Positions 34,180-42,988 are shown, numbered from the stretch's first letter. The stretch: 64,000 nucleotides of DNA from Curtobacterium sp. Leaf183 (GCF_001424385.1 NZ_LMPO01000007.1:83449-147448); one strand, 5' to 3'. The notes: generated from the sequence alone by a model not told the origin. A program made the numbers and translations.

Positions 34180-34493
34180 TGGCCTGGATCCTGCTCGCGG
34201 TCGCGATCGTCACCGAGGTCGGTGCGACGATCAGCCTCAAACTCGCCACCGACGGCAAGAAGGTGTTCTTCGTCCCCGTGGTCGCGGGGTACCTCATCGC
34301 GTTCAGCCTGCTCGCGGTGGCCCTGACGTTGGGCCTGCCGATCGGCGTCGCGTACGGGATCTGGGCGGCGACCGGGGTCGCACTGACGGCGATCCTGGGT
34401 CGGGTGCTCTTCCGCGAACCGCTGACGGGGCTCATGCTCGGCGGGATCGCGCTGATCATCGCCGGGGTGCTCCTGGTCGAGCTCGGGCACTGA
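34179..34493 (+). CDS. SMR family efflux subunit 2
   Basis: 104 residues with four membrane helices, the embedded Glu in VAIVTEVGATISLKLA and the signature GVAYGIWAATGVALTAILGR. Its start overlaps the stop of subunit 1 (TGATG). The loop between helices 1 and 2 is positively charged (ATDGKK) while that of subunit 1 is short and nearly neutral (VDQPGW), a difference often seen in paired SMR proteins with opposed topology. It is the last gene of the TetR-SMR-SMR operon. Confidence 0.9.
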   Translation: MAWILLAVAIVTEVGATISLKLATDGKKVFFVPVVAGYLIAFSLLAVALTLGLPIGVAYGIWAATGVALTAILGRVLFREPLTGLMLGGIALIIAGVLLVELGH

Positions 34494-34527
34494 CGGACCC
34501 CGTCGGTCCGCGGAGCTCGGGTGCGGC

Positions 34528-34746
34528 CTAGCGGCGTCGCGGCTGCCGGTGGAAGTACACCGTCATCGTCAGGTCGTCCTCCGCTTCGGTGACCCCGGCG
34601 GAGAAGGTGATGTCCTGCACGTCGACATCGCCCAGCGCTTCGATGCTGTCGGCGACGCGGCGAAGGAGAGCGGGAACGTCACCCTGGTCCTCGCCGGTCG
34701 GATTGCTCTGCGAGAAGTGGTTGATGGTCCATTCCTCAGCGGGCAC
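34528..34746 (-). CDS. Small conserved hypothetical protein (72 aa)
   Basis: A 72-residue acidic protein, GTG start at 34746, 4 bp after the preceding membrane-protein gene. It reads EEWTINHFSQSNPTGEDQGD then VQDITFSAGVTEAEDDLTMT. No domain is recognised. The balanced soluble composition and close spacing to its neighbour support a real gene. Confidence 0.65.
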   Translation of the reverse strand: MPAEEWTINHFSQSNPTGEDQGDVPALLRRVADSIEALGDVDVQDITFSAGVTEAEDDLTMTVYFHRQPRRR

Positions 34747-34749
34747 GGC

Positions 34750-35052
34750 TCACACAGTACCTTCGCCGTCGTGGCGTCCCGTCTCGTGGTGGTGGGAACG
34801 AGCACGCTGCATCTTGACGAACCCGACCGTCGCCGGGATCGCGAGGAGTGCGAAGGCCACGAAGGCACCGGTGGCGATCGCGAGGGACCGTGAGGCGCGA
34901 GCCGAGTCATGGCCGGGGAGGTTCCCGATGAACACCAGCACGATGATCGGAAGCGCGATCGCGACGACCCACAGGGCCGCTGCAACGACCCCGAGCAGCA
35001 TCACCACCGGGCGAGGTCGCCGCTGGTCCGTGTCATCCGGGGTGGGCCGCAT
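34750..35052 (-). CDS. Two-helix membrane protein (100 aa)
   Basis: 100 residues from ATG 35052. Two hydrophobic segments lie at about 18-42 (VVMLLGVVAAALWVVAIALP) and 60-80. The C-terminus is histidine- and charge-rich (RARSHHHETGRHDGEG). GGAGG is only 2 nt before the ATG; TTG 35061 would add three residues but has no Shine-Dalgarno. Function unknown. Confidence 0.6.
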   Translation of the reverse strand: MRPTPDDTDQRRPRPVVMLLGVVAAALWVVAIALPIIVLVFIGNLPGHDSARASRSLAIATGAFVAFALLAIPATVGFVKMQRARSHHHETGRHDGEGTV

Positions 35053-35079
35053 GTCCTCCAATCAAGCAGCAACCGCGGC

Positions 35080-35616
35080 TCAGCGCCCGGTGTCGTCCCC
35101 GGCGTGCAGCAACCGCGGCACGAACAACCCGAGCGCCAGTGCGAGGAGCCCGACCGCGCCTGCGACCGCCAGCCAGACGCCTCCGACCGGCCCGGCGTCG
35201 CCGAACAACCCGACCACCACGAACGCCACCGCCTGCACCCCGACCTGCACCACGACGAACCGCAGCGCCGACGGCACGAGCGCCCGGAGCTGCACCCGGG
35301 CGGTCCGGGGCGTCCACGCCCAGAGCAAGCTCGTGGCGAGGACCAGGTGCGTCGTGAGGACGAGCACGGCCAGGTTCGACCCGCCGATCCCGGCGATCGC
35401 GAGCTGCACCACGAGCAGGGCGGCGAACGGACCGCGGGGCAGGACGGCGGCGGCCACGGCGAGGACGGCCGCGATGACGAGCCACCCGCTCGCCCCGATC
35501 ACGACGACCGACCCGACGAGCCCCGCGACCAGGCCGAGTGCCCCGATCGACCATGCGGGGACCGCCGGCCCGATCGCCGGCGACCCGGTCCGTTCCGCGC
35601 GCGAGCCGACGCTCAT
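35080..35616 (-). CDS. Membrane protein at the end of the MoxR/DUF58 operon
   Basis: 178 residues with about five hydrophobic segments between residues 18 and 170 (for example SIGALGLVAGLVGSVVVIGA and VWLAVAGAVGLLALALGLFV). The ATG at 35616 overlaps the stop of the DUF58 gene (ATGA). No family is recognised; proteins in this position may complete the MoxR-associated complex. Confidence 0.72.
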   Translation of the reverse strand: MSVGSRAERTGSPAIGPAVPAWSIGALGLVAGLVGSVVVIGASGWLVIAAVLAVAAAVLPRGPFAALLVVQLAIAGIGGSNLAVLVLTTHLVLATSLLWAWTPRTARVQLRALVPSALRFVVVQVGVQAVAFVVVGLFGDAGPVGGVWLAVAGAVGLLALALGLFVPRLLHAGDDTGR

Positions 35617-36941
35617 CCGGCCCGCCGAGGACGACTGAGCAGCCGCAGCTGCACGGCCGGGGAGTCGCCGTCGCCGGTCTGCCAACGGATCTGCTCGACA
35701 CCGGTGGCCGCCATCTCGGCGAGCCGGTCCTGGCGCTCGAGCGCGATGAGCCGGAACGCGGTGCGCTCCTGCTTGCTGACCCTTGTCACGTCCGGGGTCG
35801 GGAGGACGTCCACCGCGACGACCCGGTGCCCGGTGGCCGCCCACGTCATCGCCATCGTCGCGGCCTGGTCGTCGAGGAACGTCGACAGGACGACCACGAG
35901 CGACGCGGCCGGCACGAGGGGCATCCGCGCTGCCGTCGTCGCGTCGCCGGTCGGGATGACCGAGGCGATCGTCGAGCGGAGCCGCTCCAGGTGCCGTGTG
36001 CCGCCGCCGGGTTCGACGGAGCGCGCGGTGCCGGCCAGGGAGCGCAGACCGACCCGGTCACCGGCGCCGATGTACGCGGTCGCGAGGGAGACGGCAGCCT
36101 CGCGGGCGACGTCGAGGGACGTCGCCTCGGACGTGTCGTGGCGGGAGCCGCCCCACGTCGTGACGTCGGCGGCGAGGTCGTCGCGGCCGTCGATGACCAG
36201 GACGACGAGCGCGTCAGCGGTGGCGAAGGTGCGCCGCACGTACAGGTCCCCGGGCCGCTCGGCACGCCGTGCGGTGCGCCGCCAGTCGATGCGTCGCAGA
36301 CGGTCCCCGGGCGCGAACAGGGCGACGTCGCGGAACTCGCCGCCGTCGCCGGGTCGCGCGGAGTCGTGCGCGCCGGTGATGCCCGTGACACGGCGCGGCA
36401 TCGGTAGGTGCTGCATGCGCAGGTGCGGCGGGGGGACGACCGCCGACCGGATCGGGCCCTCCGCCGGCACCGAGACCGCGGTGCCGCCGCGTTCGAGGAG
36501 CGAGAGGTGCGTCCGCAGGATCTCCTGTGGTCCGGAGTGCGAGACCGGGACGGTGCCGGCGAGCTGCGCCGCGGTCCGGCGATCGACCACGACGACGTGC
36601 CGTCGGTCACCCGCCACGCGGAGTTCGAGGGCGAGGGCCTCGGCGGACGGCGGCAGGGTCACCTGCGTCCGGTACCCGACCCCGCGACCCGAGTCGGACG
36701 GGGCGAGCGTCGTGACCACCCGGACCTGCTCGCCGCCGAGACGCCGACCCGCACCGAACCCGGCGGTCACGAGCACCGGGAGCGCCACCACGGCGAGCTC
36801 GGGGCGCCCCAGCACCAGCGCGAGGCCGGCGAGGAACACGCCGCCGGCGACCCCGAACACCAGCGCGGGACTGCGCACCCAGAACGGTGTGACGTCGGGC
36901 CCGGCCGCGGGGCGGGCGGGAGCCGGGTCGGGAACGCTCAC
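35613..36941 (-). CDS. DUF58 domain protein (VWA-like partner of MoxR)
   Basis: 442 residues. Two adjacent membrane helices lie near 24-65 (SPALVFGVAGGVFLAGLALV). The DUF58 core is at about 220-265 (ELRVA region, then FAPGDRLRRIDWRRTARRAE and LYVRRTFATADALVVLVIDG), which begins a von Willebrand factor A-like domain. These proteins act with MoxR AAA+ ATPases and are poorly understood. GTG start with GGAGG upstream; it overlaps the MoxR stop by GTGA. Confidence 0.88.
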   Translation of the reverse strand: MSVPDPAPARPAAGPDVTPFWVRSPALVFGVAGGVFLAGLALVLGRPELAVVALPVLVTAGFGAGRRLGGEQVRVVTTLAPSDSGRGVGYRTQVTLPPSAEALALELRVAGDRRHVVVVDRRTAAQLAGTVPVSHSGPQEILRTHLSLLERGGTAVSVPAEGPIRSAVVPPPHLRMQHLPMPRRVTGITGAHDSARPGDGGEFRDVALFAPGDRLRRIDWRRTARRAERPGDLYVRRTFATADALVVLVIDGRDDLAADVTTWGGSRHDTSEATSLDVAREAAVSLATAYIGAGDRVGLRSLAGTARSVEPGGGTRHLERLRSTIASVIPTGDATTAARMPLVPAASLVVVLSTFLDDQAATMAMTWAATGHRVVAVDVLPTPDVTRVSKQERTAFRLIALERQDRLAEMAATGVEQIRWQTGDGDSPAVQLRLLSRPRRAG

Positions 36942-38005
36942 CGAGCCTCCATGCCGGAAGCACCGGAAGCACCGGAAGCACCGGACGCGCCGGAAGCACC
37001 GGGAGCACCGGACGTGCCGGCGCCCACCACCGGAGGCCCGGCCACCTGCGCGACGATCCCCCGGACGATCCCGGCCGGGTCCACCCCGTTCGCCCACGCC
37101 TGCGGCGTCAGCGAGATCCGGTGGGCGAGCACCGCGACCGCGGCGGTCTTGACGTCCTCCGGGGTGACGAAGTCCCGCCCGTCCATGACCGCGCGTGCGC
37201 GACCCACGAGCATGAGCGCCTGCGCTCCGCGCGGCGACGCCCCGACCTGCACGTCACGGTGGGTCCGCGTCGCACCCGCGAGGTCGACGCAGTACAGGGC
37301 GATGTCCTCGTCGACGTGCACGCCCTCGACGCTCGCCTGCATGCGCAGCATCTCGGGGGCGCTGACGACGGCCGGGACCTCGGCGACCTCGTGCCGTCGG
37401 GCGATCCGGTTGAGCAGCACGCGGTGTTCGCCGTCGCGGGACGGGTACCCGACGGAGAGCCGCACCATGAAGCGGTCGAGCTGGGCTTCCGGCAGGGCGT
37501 ACGTGCCCTCGTACTCGATCGGGTTCGACGTCGCGATGACGTGGAACGGCCGCGGGAGCGGGAAGCCCTCGCCCTCGACGGTGACCTGCCCCTCCGCCAT
37601 CGCCTCGAGCAGCGCGGACTGCGTCTTCGGCGACGTCCGGTTGATCTCGTCGGCCAGGAACATCCCGGTGAAGACGGGTCCCGGCCGGAAGACGAACTCG
37701 GCCGTGGCCGGGGCGTAGACGAACGACCCGGTGATGTCGGCGGGCAGCAGGTCCGGGGTGCACTGGAGGCGGCGGAAGTCGAGTCCGCACGCCGCGGCCA
37801 GGCTGCGCGCGGCGAGGGTCTTGCCGAGACCGGGGACGTCCTCGAAGAGCACGTGGCCACCCGCCAGGATGCTCGCGAACGCCAGGGCGAGCGGCTCGCG
37901 CATCCCGACGACGACGGCGCCGACGGTGTCGAGGACGTCACGCGCTCGTGCGGCGACGTCGGCGATGGGCATAGGGGGCCCGGTCTCGGGCTGGGTCACG
38001 GTCAC
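36938..38005 (-). CDS. MoxR-type AAA+ ATPase
   Basis: 355 residues. Walker A is EDVPGLGKT at 55-63, Walker B is GMFLADEINRT near 113-123, and sensor 1 is VIATSNPIEYEG. The lid domain ends near residue 325. A collagen-like tail of Gly-Ala-Ser/Pro triplets (about 330-351) is unusual for the family. MoxR proteins are chaperone-like ATPases often paired with DUF58 or VWA proteins. The gene overlaps both neighbours by GTGA. Confidence 0.92.
   Translation of the reverse strand: MTVTQPETGPPMPIADVAARARDVLDTVGAVVVGMREPLALAFASILAGGHVLFEDVPGLGKTLAARSLAAACGLDFRRLQCTPDLLPADITGSFVYAPATAEFVFRPGPVFTGMFLADEINRTSPKTQSALLEAMAEGQVTVEGEGFPLPRPFHVIATSNPIEYEGTYALPEAQLDRFMVRLSVGYPSRDGEHRVLLNRIARRHEVAEVPAVVSAPEMLRMQASVEGVHVDEDIALYCVDLAGATRTHRDVQVGASPRGAQALMLVGRARAVMDGRDFVTPEDVKTAAVAVLAHRISLTPQAWANGVDPAGIVRGIVAQVAGPPVVGAGTSGAPGASGASGASGASGASGMEAR
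36957..37013. repeat. 9-bp tandem repeat encoding a Gly-Ala-Ser tail in MoxR
   Basis: About six imperfect copies of a 9-bp unit (CCGGAAGCA on the plus strand) run through the 3' end of the moxR-like gene and encode Gly-Ala-Ser/Pro triplets. Copy number could vary between strains by slippage. Confidence 0.7.
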
Positions 38006-38493
38006 GGCTGCCTCTCGGTCGCGGTGCGGTCGGTGTCGGGGGCGAGTGCCTCGACGGCGGTCAGGACGGAGCCGAAGGCGGCGAGGTCGAGCTCGGGCCG
38101 CCGTTCGCTCCGCAGCACGGCGACGACGGCCGGCGGCAGGAGCGTCTCGATCGCGGTGCGGTCGTCCGGGTCGTCCAGGTCGAGTCGGTGGAGCGTGCGG
38201 AGGCGGTGCCGTGCGACCGCGCGGACGCGACCGAGCGCCCGCTCCGGCACGCCGCCGTGGGACCGGAGCGTCCAGGCGATCTCGGAGAGGTCGCGTCGGG
38301 CGCCGGGTGCGGACCGGACGGGAGGCACGGGCCAGGCCAACGAGGGACCGTCACGGACCGCGGTCCACGTCAGCCCCACCGCGGCGAACACGCCTCCGAC
38401 GGCGAGGGACAGCGCGACGCCGACACCGAAGAACCAGACGATGCCGGCCGCCACCACGGCGACCACCACGACGCCGGTGACGCGGGCCTTCAC
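38002..38493 (-). CDS. Hypothetical membrane-anchored protein in the MoxR operon
   Basis: 163 residues. Two N-terminal hydrophobic segments (about 5-43: VTGVVVVAVVAAGIVWFFGV) precede a soluble, arginine-rich domain (LSEIAWTLRSHGGVPERALG; LRTLHRLDLDDPDDRTAIET). The GTG start overlaps the DUF4129 stop and the gene's own stop overlaps MoxR. The tight coupling implies a structural role with MoxR and DUF58. No named family recognised. Confidence 0.75.
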   Translation of the reverse strand: MKARVTGVVVVAVVAAGIVWFFGVGVALSLAVGGVFAAVGLTWTAVRDGPSLAWPVPPVRSAPGARRDLSEIAWTLRSHGGVPERALGRVRAVARHRLRTLHRLDLDDPDDRTAIETLLPPAVVAVLRSERRPELDLAAFGSVLTAVEALAPDTDRTATERQP

Positions 38494-39224
38494 GATCGGC
38501 CCGTCGGTGCCGCGGCCCACTGCCGCTCCAGCGTGCGCAGGGCGGCGCGGACCGCGTCGACGTCCGCCTCGTTGGCCGGTGCGCCGCCGAACCGCACCGC
38601 CAGGTAGCACCGACGGAGGGTGCCGAGGGCGGTCTCGTCGACGTCGAGCTGCCGGAGGATGCGCGTGGTGAACTCGGTCGGCGTCTCGGCGGAGCCTCGC
38701 TGGAACCCGGCGTCCTCCGCGGACTCCTGCAGCCCGACCCACGCCGCGGTGACGGCGTCGGACGGGTCGCGCGGGTGGGACAGCACCGCGAGCGCACGGG
38801 CGAGGCCACGGCGGATGTGCTGCAGCCCGACCTCGGCCGTGGGATCGGCCGTCACGTCGACAGCGAGTCCGGCGACGTCGATCCGCTCCGGGCGAGCACG
38901 GCGGCGCCGGTGGCGCAGGACGTACAGCACCGCCAGGACCACGAGCACGGCGACGACGACCGCGGCGACGACGAGGAGCCACGAGGTGTCGACGTGCTGC
39001 GCCGCCTGCGTACCGGACCGCTGCGGCGCGACGGTGGCCTGGTCCGAGGTGACCCGGAGCGGCGGGGGTGCCGTGGCCTGGCCGATGGGCGGGGACCACC
39101 GGGCGCCGGTCATGACGGGCCGTGCGCCGAGTGCCGCTGCGACGACGACGAGGCCGCCGAGTGCGAAGGCGACGACCGGGACGAACGGGAAGCCCCCGCG
39201 ATGCGGACCGTCGTCGTTCGCCAT
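38490..39224 (-). CDS. DUF4129 domain protein
   Basis: 244 residues. Membrane helices lie at about 14-34 and 82-103 (WLLVVAAVVVAVLVVLAVLY). After a basic stretch comes the DUF4129 domain, here IRRGLARALAVLSHPRDPSD, AVTAAWVGLQESAEDAG and TPTEFTTRILRQL. It is a frequent partner of MoxR/DUF58 and transglutaminase-like proteins in actinobacteria. First gene of the five-gene coupled operon, with a normal ATG start. Confidence 0.82.
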   Translation of the reverse strand: MANDDGPHRGGFPFVPVVAFALGGLVVVAAALGARPVMTGARWSPPIGQATAPPPLRVTSDQATVAPQRSGTQAAQHVDTSWLLVVAAVVVAVLVVLAVLYVLRHRRRRARPERIDVAGLAVDVTADPTAEVGLQHIRRGLARALAVLSHPRDPSDAVTAAWVGLQESAEDAGFQRGSAETPTEFTTRILRQLDVDETALGTLRRCYLAVRFGGAPANEADVDAVRAALRTLERQWAAAPTGRS

Positions 39225-39274
39225 GGCGCCACGCTACCCCGAGGCCCCGTCGGGCCGCCCCGGGTCCGGACCAG

Positions 39275-40039
39275 TCAGCCGCGTCCGACGAACGGCATCG
39301 TGGTCGGCATGATCGTCAGGTTCGGCACGTTCACCCCGTCCGGCAGGCCGGCCATGTAGCGGACAGCGCGGCCGGTCTCGGCGACGTCGATCGTCGCTTC
39401 GGGCCGAACCGAGCCGTCGGCCTGCAGCGTCCCGCCCCCGCCGCCCGCGGTCATCGGGGTGACCGCGTTGCCGATGTCGATCTGGCCGCACGCGATGCCG
39501 AATGGTCGTCCGTCGAGCTGGAGCTGTTTCGTGAGACCGGCCACGGCGTGTTTCGCCACCGTGTACGGCGCCGAGAGCGGTCGCGGTGCGTGCGCGGAGA
39601 TCGAACCGTTGTTGATGATCCGGCCGCCCTGCGGGTCCTGCGACCGCATCACCCGGAACGCCGCACGGGCGCACAGGAACGAGCCGGTCAGCGTCGTCGC
39701 CATCACGGTGTTCCACGTCTCCAGGGTCAGCTCGTCGAACTGCGTGGCGGGTGCGCCGACACCGGCGTTGTTGAAGAGCAGGTCGACGCGGTCGAAGCGC
39801 TCCACGGTCTGGTCGAACAAGGCGTCGACATCGGCCTCGACGGAGACGTCCGCGACGATCGGGACGATCCGGGTCGAGCCCGCGGCGACCTCGTCGAGCG
39901 GAGCGGTGCGGCGGCCGGCGATGACGACCGTCCATCCGTCCTCCGCCAGGGCGAGCGCCGCGGACCTGCCGATGCCGCTGCCACCGCCCGTCACGACGGC
40001 GACCTTCGGGTGCGGTCCGGGTCCGTTGCTGTCAGTCAC
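39275..40039 (-). CDS. SDR family oxidoreductase
   Basis: 254 residues. Classical SDR: cofactor-binding [20 protein letters not shown] at about 15-34, NNAG at 90-93, catalytic Ser in [11 protein letters not shown] and Y-x-x-x-K in [10 protein letters not shown]. The arginine pair after the first strand (AGRRTAP) favours NADP. It follows the TetR gene by 9 bp on the same strand, so the regulator and this enzyme form an operon facing the FAD monooxygenase. Confidence 0.9.
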   Translation of the reverse strand: MTDSNGPGPHPKVAVVTGGGSGIGRSAALALAEDGWTVVIAGRRTAPLDEVAAGSTRIVPIVADVSVEADVDALFDQTVERFDRVDLLFNNAGVGAPATQFDELTLETWNTVMATTLTGSFLCARAAFRVMRSQDPQGGRIINNGSISAHAPRPLSAPYTVAKHAVAGLTKQLQLDGRPFGIACGQIDIGNAVTPMTAGGGGGTLQADGSVRPEATIDVAETGRAVRYMAGLPDGVNVPNLTIMPTTMPFVGRG

Positions 40040-40048
40040 GAGCGCACG

Positions 40049-40708
40049 CTACCGCGGCCGTCGAGCCCCTGCGACGGCACGCGCCTTCGTCGCCCGGAAG
40101 TTCTCGGCCGCGTCGGCGAGCGTGGCCTCGGCGTCCTCGTGGAGTTCGCGGGCGAGCGCCGGCAGGTCGGCGTCGGACAGCTCGACCGCGCCGATCCGGT
40201 CGGTGACGGTCTGGATCACCGTGACCAGGACGGTCGCGTGCGCCAGGGCGACGAGCTCGTTGATCTCCGGGTCGGTCTCGCGGATGGTCGCCGCGATCGC
40301 CGCCGCTTGGGCGTGCCGGAACTGCAGCGCGTAGCGGCGGAGCGCGTCGCTCACCACGGACTGTGTCGGGTACTCACCGCGTGCCAGGAACGGGTCCCGG
40401 GCGAGGAACCGGTCGATGTCGTCGTGCACCTGGTCCCGGAGTGCATCGGCCGGCGTCAGTGCCGGATCCCGCTCGGCAACCGCGCGACACGACCGTTCGA
40501 GCATCTGGTCGGCCCGGTCGAGGACCAGGTCGGGCTTGGTCGGGAAGTAGTTGTAGACCGTCTGGTCGGCGACGCCCGCCGCCCGCGCGACGTCGGACAT
40601 CGACACGGCGTCGTAGCCGTGCTCCGCGAACAGCCGGGCTGCGACCGTCGCCAGACGTCCTCGTGTCTCCTGCTTCTTCCGCTCGCGCAGGCTGGTCGCC
40701 GTCGTCAT
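40049..40708 (-). CDS. TetR family transcriptional regulator
   Basis: 219 residues from ATG 40708, which has GAGGA 7 nt upstream. The helix-turn-helix lies at about 17-62 (ATVAARLFAEHGYDAVSMSD; RAAGVADQTVYNYFPTKPDL). A 19-bp inverted repeat pair (40728-40783) fills the space to the divergent FAD monooxygenase gene and is the probable binding site. Confidence 0.9.
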   Translation of the reverse strand: MTTATSLRERKKQETRGRLATVAARLFAEHGYDAVSMSDVARAAGVADQTVYNYFPTKPDLVLDRADQMLERSCRAVAERDPALTPADALRDQVHDDIDRFLARDPFLARGEYPTQSVVSDALRRYALQFRHAQAAAIAATIRETDPEINELVALAHATVLVTVIQTVTDRIGAVELSDADLPALARELHEDAEATLADAAENFRATKARAVAGARRPR

Positions 40709-40727
40709 GGGACGATCCTCGCACGAA

Positions 40728-40783
40728 CTTGTGGTCACTCCAACTTTCCGTGGTACCGTCCAGCAAGTTGGAGTCACTACAAG
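40728..40783. promoter_or_regulatory. Long inverted repeat between TetR and FAD monooxygenase genes
   Basis: CTTGTGGTCACTCCAACTT (40728-40746) is repeated inverted as AAGTTGGAGTCACTACAAG (40765-40783), 17 of 19 positions matching. The AGTGACT/AGTCACT core inside each arm is itself near-palindromic, so two repressor dimers could bind. Confidence 0.75.
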
Positions 40784-40818
40784 AATCACCCGATGACCGG
40801 GTGGGAAGCGAGCACGGC

Positions 40819-41988
40819 ATGGACACCACCACGAACGACCAGCCTGGGACGGTGCTCGTCTCCGGAGCGAGCTTCGCCGGCCTCACGACGGCGATCTGGA
40901 TGCAGCGCCTGGGCTACCGGGTCACCGTCGTCGAGAACGCCCCCGGACTGCGCAAGGGCGGCACACCCGTCGACCTGCGGAACGACGCGATGACGATCTT
41001 CGACCGCATGGGGGTGCTCCCCGCCGTGCGCGCGAAGGCCCTCCCGCCGCGCCGGACCGAGTTCGCGGACGTCGACGGCACACCGATCGCCGCGATGGAA
41101 CCGGAGGACACGAGCGGGACGCTCGTCATCGACGACTACGAGGTACACCGGTACGACGACGTCGAGGTCCACCGCGACGACCTGCTGGCCGTGCTGTGGG
41201 CCGAGGCCGAGGGCACCGTCGAGGTGGTCTTCGACGACGCGATCACCGAACTCACCGATGTCCCCGGCGGCGTCCGCGCGGCGTTCCGCACCGGAGCGAC
41301 CCGGGACTTCACGATGGTGCTCGGCTGCGACGGCAACCACTCCGGCGTGCGTCGACTCCGGTTCGGGCCCGAGGCGGACCACAGCCACTTCCTGCACCAC
41401 TACACGTCCGTCACGATCGTGGACGGCACGGTGATCCCGCCGTGGACCTCACGGATCCAGAACACCCCGGGACGGACGCTGCTGCTCAACTCCTACGAGG
41501 ACACCACCGACGTCGTCTTCGTGTTCTACGCCGACCACGAGATCCCGTACGACCACCACGACGTCGACCAGCAGAAGCAGATCATCCGCGAGCGGTTCGC
41601 CGACGCGGGCGAGCCCTTCACCGGGCTGGTCGAGCGGGCGCTCACCGCCGACAACTTCTACTTCGACAAGCTCAGCCAGAACCGGCTGCCGCGGTGGTCC
41701 TCCGGCCGGGTCGCGCTCGTCGGCGACGCGGCGTACTGCCCGTCCCCGGCGGCCGGGATGGGCGGCTCGGTCGCGATCCTGGGCGCGACGGCCCTGTACG
41801 ACGCGTTCCTCGCCACCGACGGTGACATCGAGCGCGCCTTCGCGGAGTACGAGCGCGCGTTCCGACCGACCGCCGAGAAGATCCAGACGGAGACCGAGCA
41901 GTTCGGGCTGCCGATGATCTTCCCGGACACCGCCGAGGCGATCGCAGCGCGCAACGCGCAACTCCTCGGGGAGATGCCGGCGGTCTGA
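40819..41988 (+). CDS. FAD-dependent monooxygenase (PHBH/TetX-like)
   Basis: 389 residues from ATG 40819. FAD-binding motif VLVSGASFAGLTTAIWMQRL at about 12-31, with the second FAD motif GRVALVGDAAYCPSPAAGMG (about 303-322, G-D-A-A-x-x-x-x-P). The first glycine of the usual G-x-G-x-x-G is replaced by an SGAS variant seen in this subgroup. Substrates are typically aromatic or polycyclic compounds. Divergent TetR control suggests induction by its substrate or an antibiotic. Confidence 0.88.
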   Translation: MDTTTNDQPGTVLVSGASFAGLTTAIWMQRLGYRVTVVENAPGLRKGGTPVDLRNDAMTIFDRMGVLPAVRAKALPPRRTEFADVDGTPIAAMEPEDTSGTLVIDDYEVHRYDDVEVHRDDLLAVLWAEAEGTVEVVFDDAITELTDVPGGVRAAFRTGATRDFTMVLGCDGNHSGVRRLRFGPEADHSHFLHHYTSVTIVDGTVIPPWTSRIQNTPGRTLLLNSYEDTTDVVFVFYADHEIPYDHHDVDQQKQIIRERFADAGEPFTGLVERALTADNFYFDKLSQNRLPRWSSGRVALVGDAAYCPSPAAGMGGSVAILGATALYDAFLATDGDIERAFAEYERAFRPTAEKIQTETEQFGLPMIFPDTAEAIAARNAQLLGEMPAV

Positions 41989-42024
41989 CGCCAGCCGCGA
42001 CGCAGGTCCGGACCATGTGTCGAA

Positions 42025-42060
42025 CGGGAGGCCCGGTTCCAGCTGGCACCGGGCCTCCCG
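42025..42060. repeat. Hairpin between convergent genes (GGAGGCCCGGT family)
   Basis: CGGGAGGCCCGGTTCC (42025-42040), AGCT, GGCACCGGGCCTCCCG (42045-42060) pair with one mismatch. It lies between the monooxygenase and the XRE-type gene, which converge, so it can act as a two-way terminator. Confidence 0.8.
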
Positions 42061-42091
42061 TCCGACAGGTTGTCGCGACCGCGGCCCGGGA

Positions 42092-42988
42092 TCACGTGTC
42101 CGCGTGCGCCCTGCTGTCGTCGGCCTCGGCCGCCTGTCGGTCGGTGGCGTCCAGGGACCCGAGCAGCCGGAGCGCGTCCGCGGTCGGTGAGCCGGGCTCC
42201 GCCGTGTAGACGAGGAAGCTCAGGCTCGGGTCGCTCATCAGCCGCGAGCCCTCGAAGAACAGGTCGAGCGCACCGACGACCGGGTGCACGAAGTGCTTCT
42301 CCCCGGTGGCGTGCCGGCGGACGTCGTGCGCGCCCCACTTCGCCCGGAACTCCGGGCTCAGCGTCGAGAGCTCGCCGATCAGGTCCTGCAGGTCCCGGTC
42401 GTGGGGGTCGTGGCCGGCGGCGGCGCGGAGGATCGCGACGCTCTGGTCGGCGGCGAGGTCCCAGTTCGGGTAGAACGCGTCGGCCCACTCGCGGTCGAGG
42501 AACGCGGCGCGGGCCAGGTTGGGGCGTGCTGCCCTGCGGAAGAGGTCGGCGTACAGGGCCCGCCCCAGCGCGTTCGCGCCCAGGATGTCGAGCCGGTCGT
42601 TCCGGATGAATGCCGGTCCGCCCGTGAAGGCATCGAGGGCGTACTGCAGGCCGATGCGGAGCGTCTTCGGCGTGGTGGAGCGTCGGAGGCCGCGCACCGG
42701 GGAGGCGTTCGCGGCGCGGGCGAGGTCGAACAGGTGGTCGCGTTCGGCGTCGTCGAGCAGCAGCGCGTCCGCGATGGCATGCAGCACGCTGTCGGAGACC
42801 CCGGAGAGGTTGCCGCGCTCGAGTCGGGAGTAGTACTCCACGCTGACGTCGGCGAGCACCGCGACCTCGCCGCGGCGCAGCCCGGCGACCCGACGGTTCG
42901 GTCCCGCCGGCAGGCCGACGTGTTCCGGACGCACCCGGGCACGGCGGCTGACGAGGAAGTCCTTGACGTCGTCGCGGTTCGTGCTCAT
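42092..42988 (-). CDS. XRE-type regulator with MmyB-like ligand domain
   Basis: 298 residues. An N-terminal helix-turn-helix (about 25-68: RRVAGLRRGEVAVLADVSVE and YYSRLERGN) is followed by the MmyB/YtlR-like C-terminal domain (VGALDLFFEG; LSFLVYTAEPGSPTADALRL), a common actinobacterial regulator type thought to bind fatty-acid-like ligands. It is the last gene of an esterase-kinase-regulator run, 9 bp after the P-loop gene. Confidence 0.9.
   Translation of the reverse strand: MSTNRDDVKDFLVSRRARVRPEHVGLPAGPNRRVAGLRRGEVAVLADVSVEYYSRLERGNLSGVSDSVLHAIADALLLDDAERDHLFDLARAANASPVRGLRRSTTPKTLRIGLQYALDAFTGGPAFIRNDRLDILGANALGRALYADLFRRAARPNLARAAFLDREWADAFYPNWDLAADQSVAILRAAAGHDPHDRDLQDLIGELSTLSPEFRAKWGAHDVRRHATGEKHFVHPVVGALDLFFEGSRLMSDPSLSFLVYTAEPGSPTADALRLLGSLDATDRQAAEADDSRAHADT

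Noticed and set aside
36957-37013. A short CRISPR-like repeat array
   Set aside because: The units are 9 bp, contiguous and in frame with Gly-Ala-Ser coding; there are no spacers.
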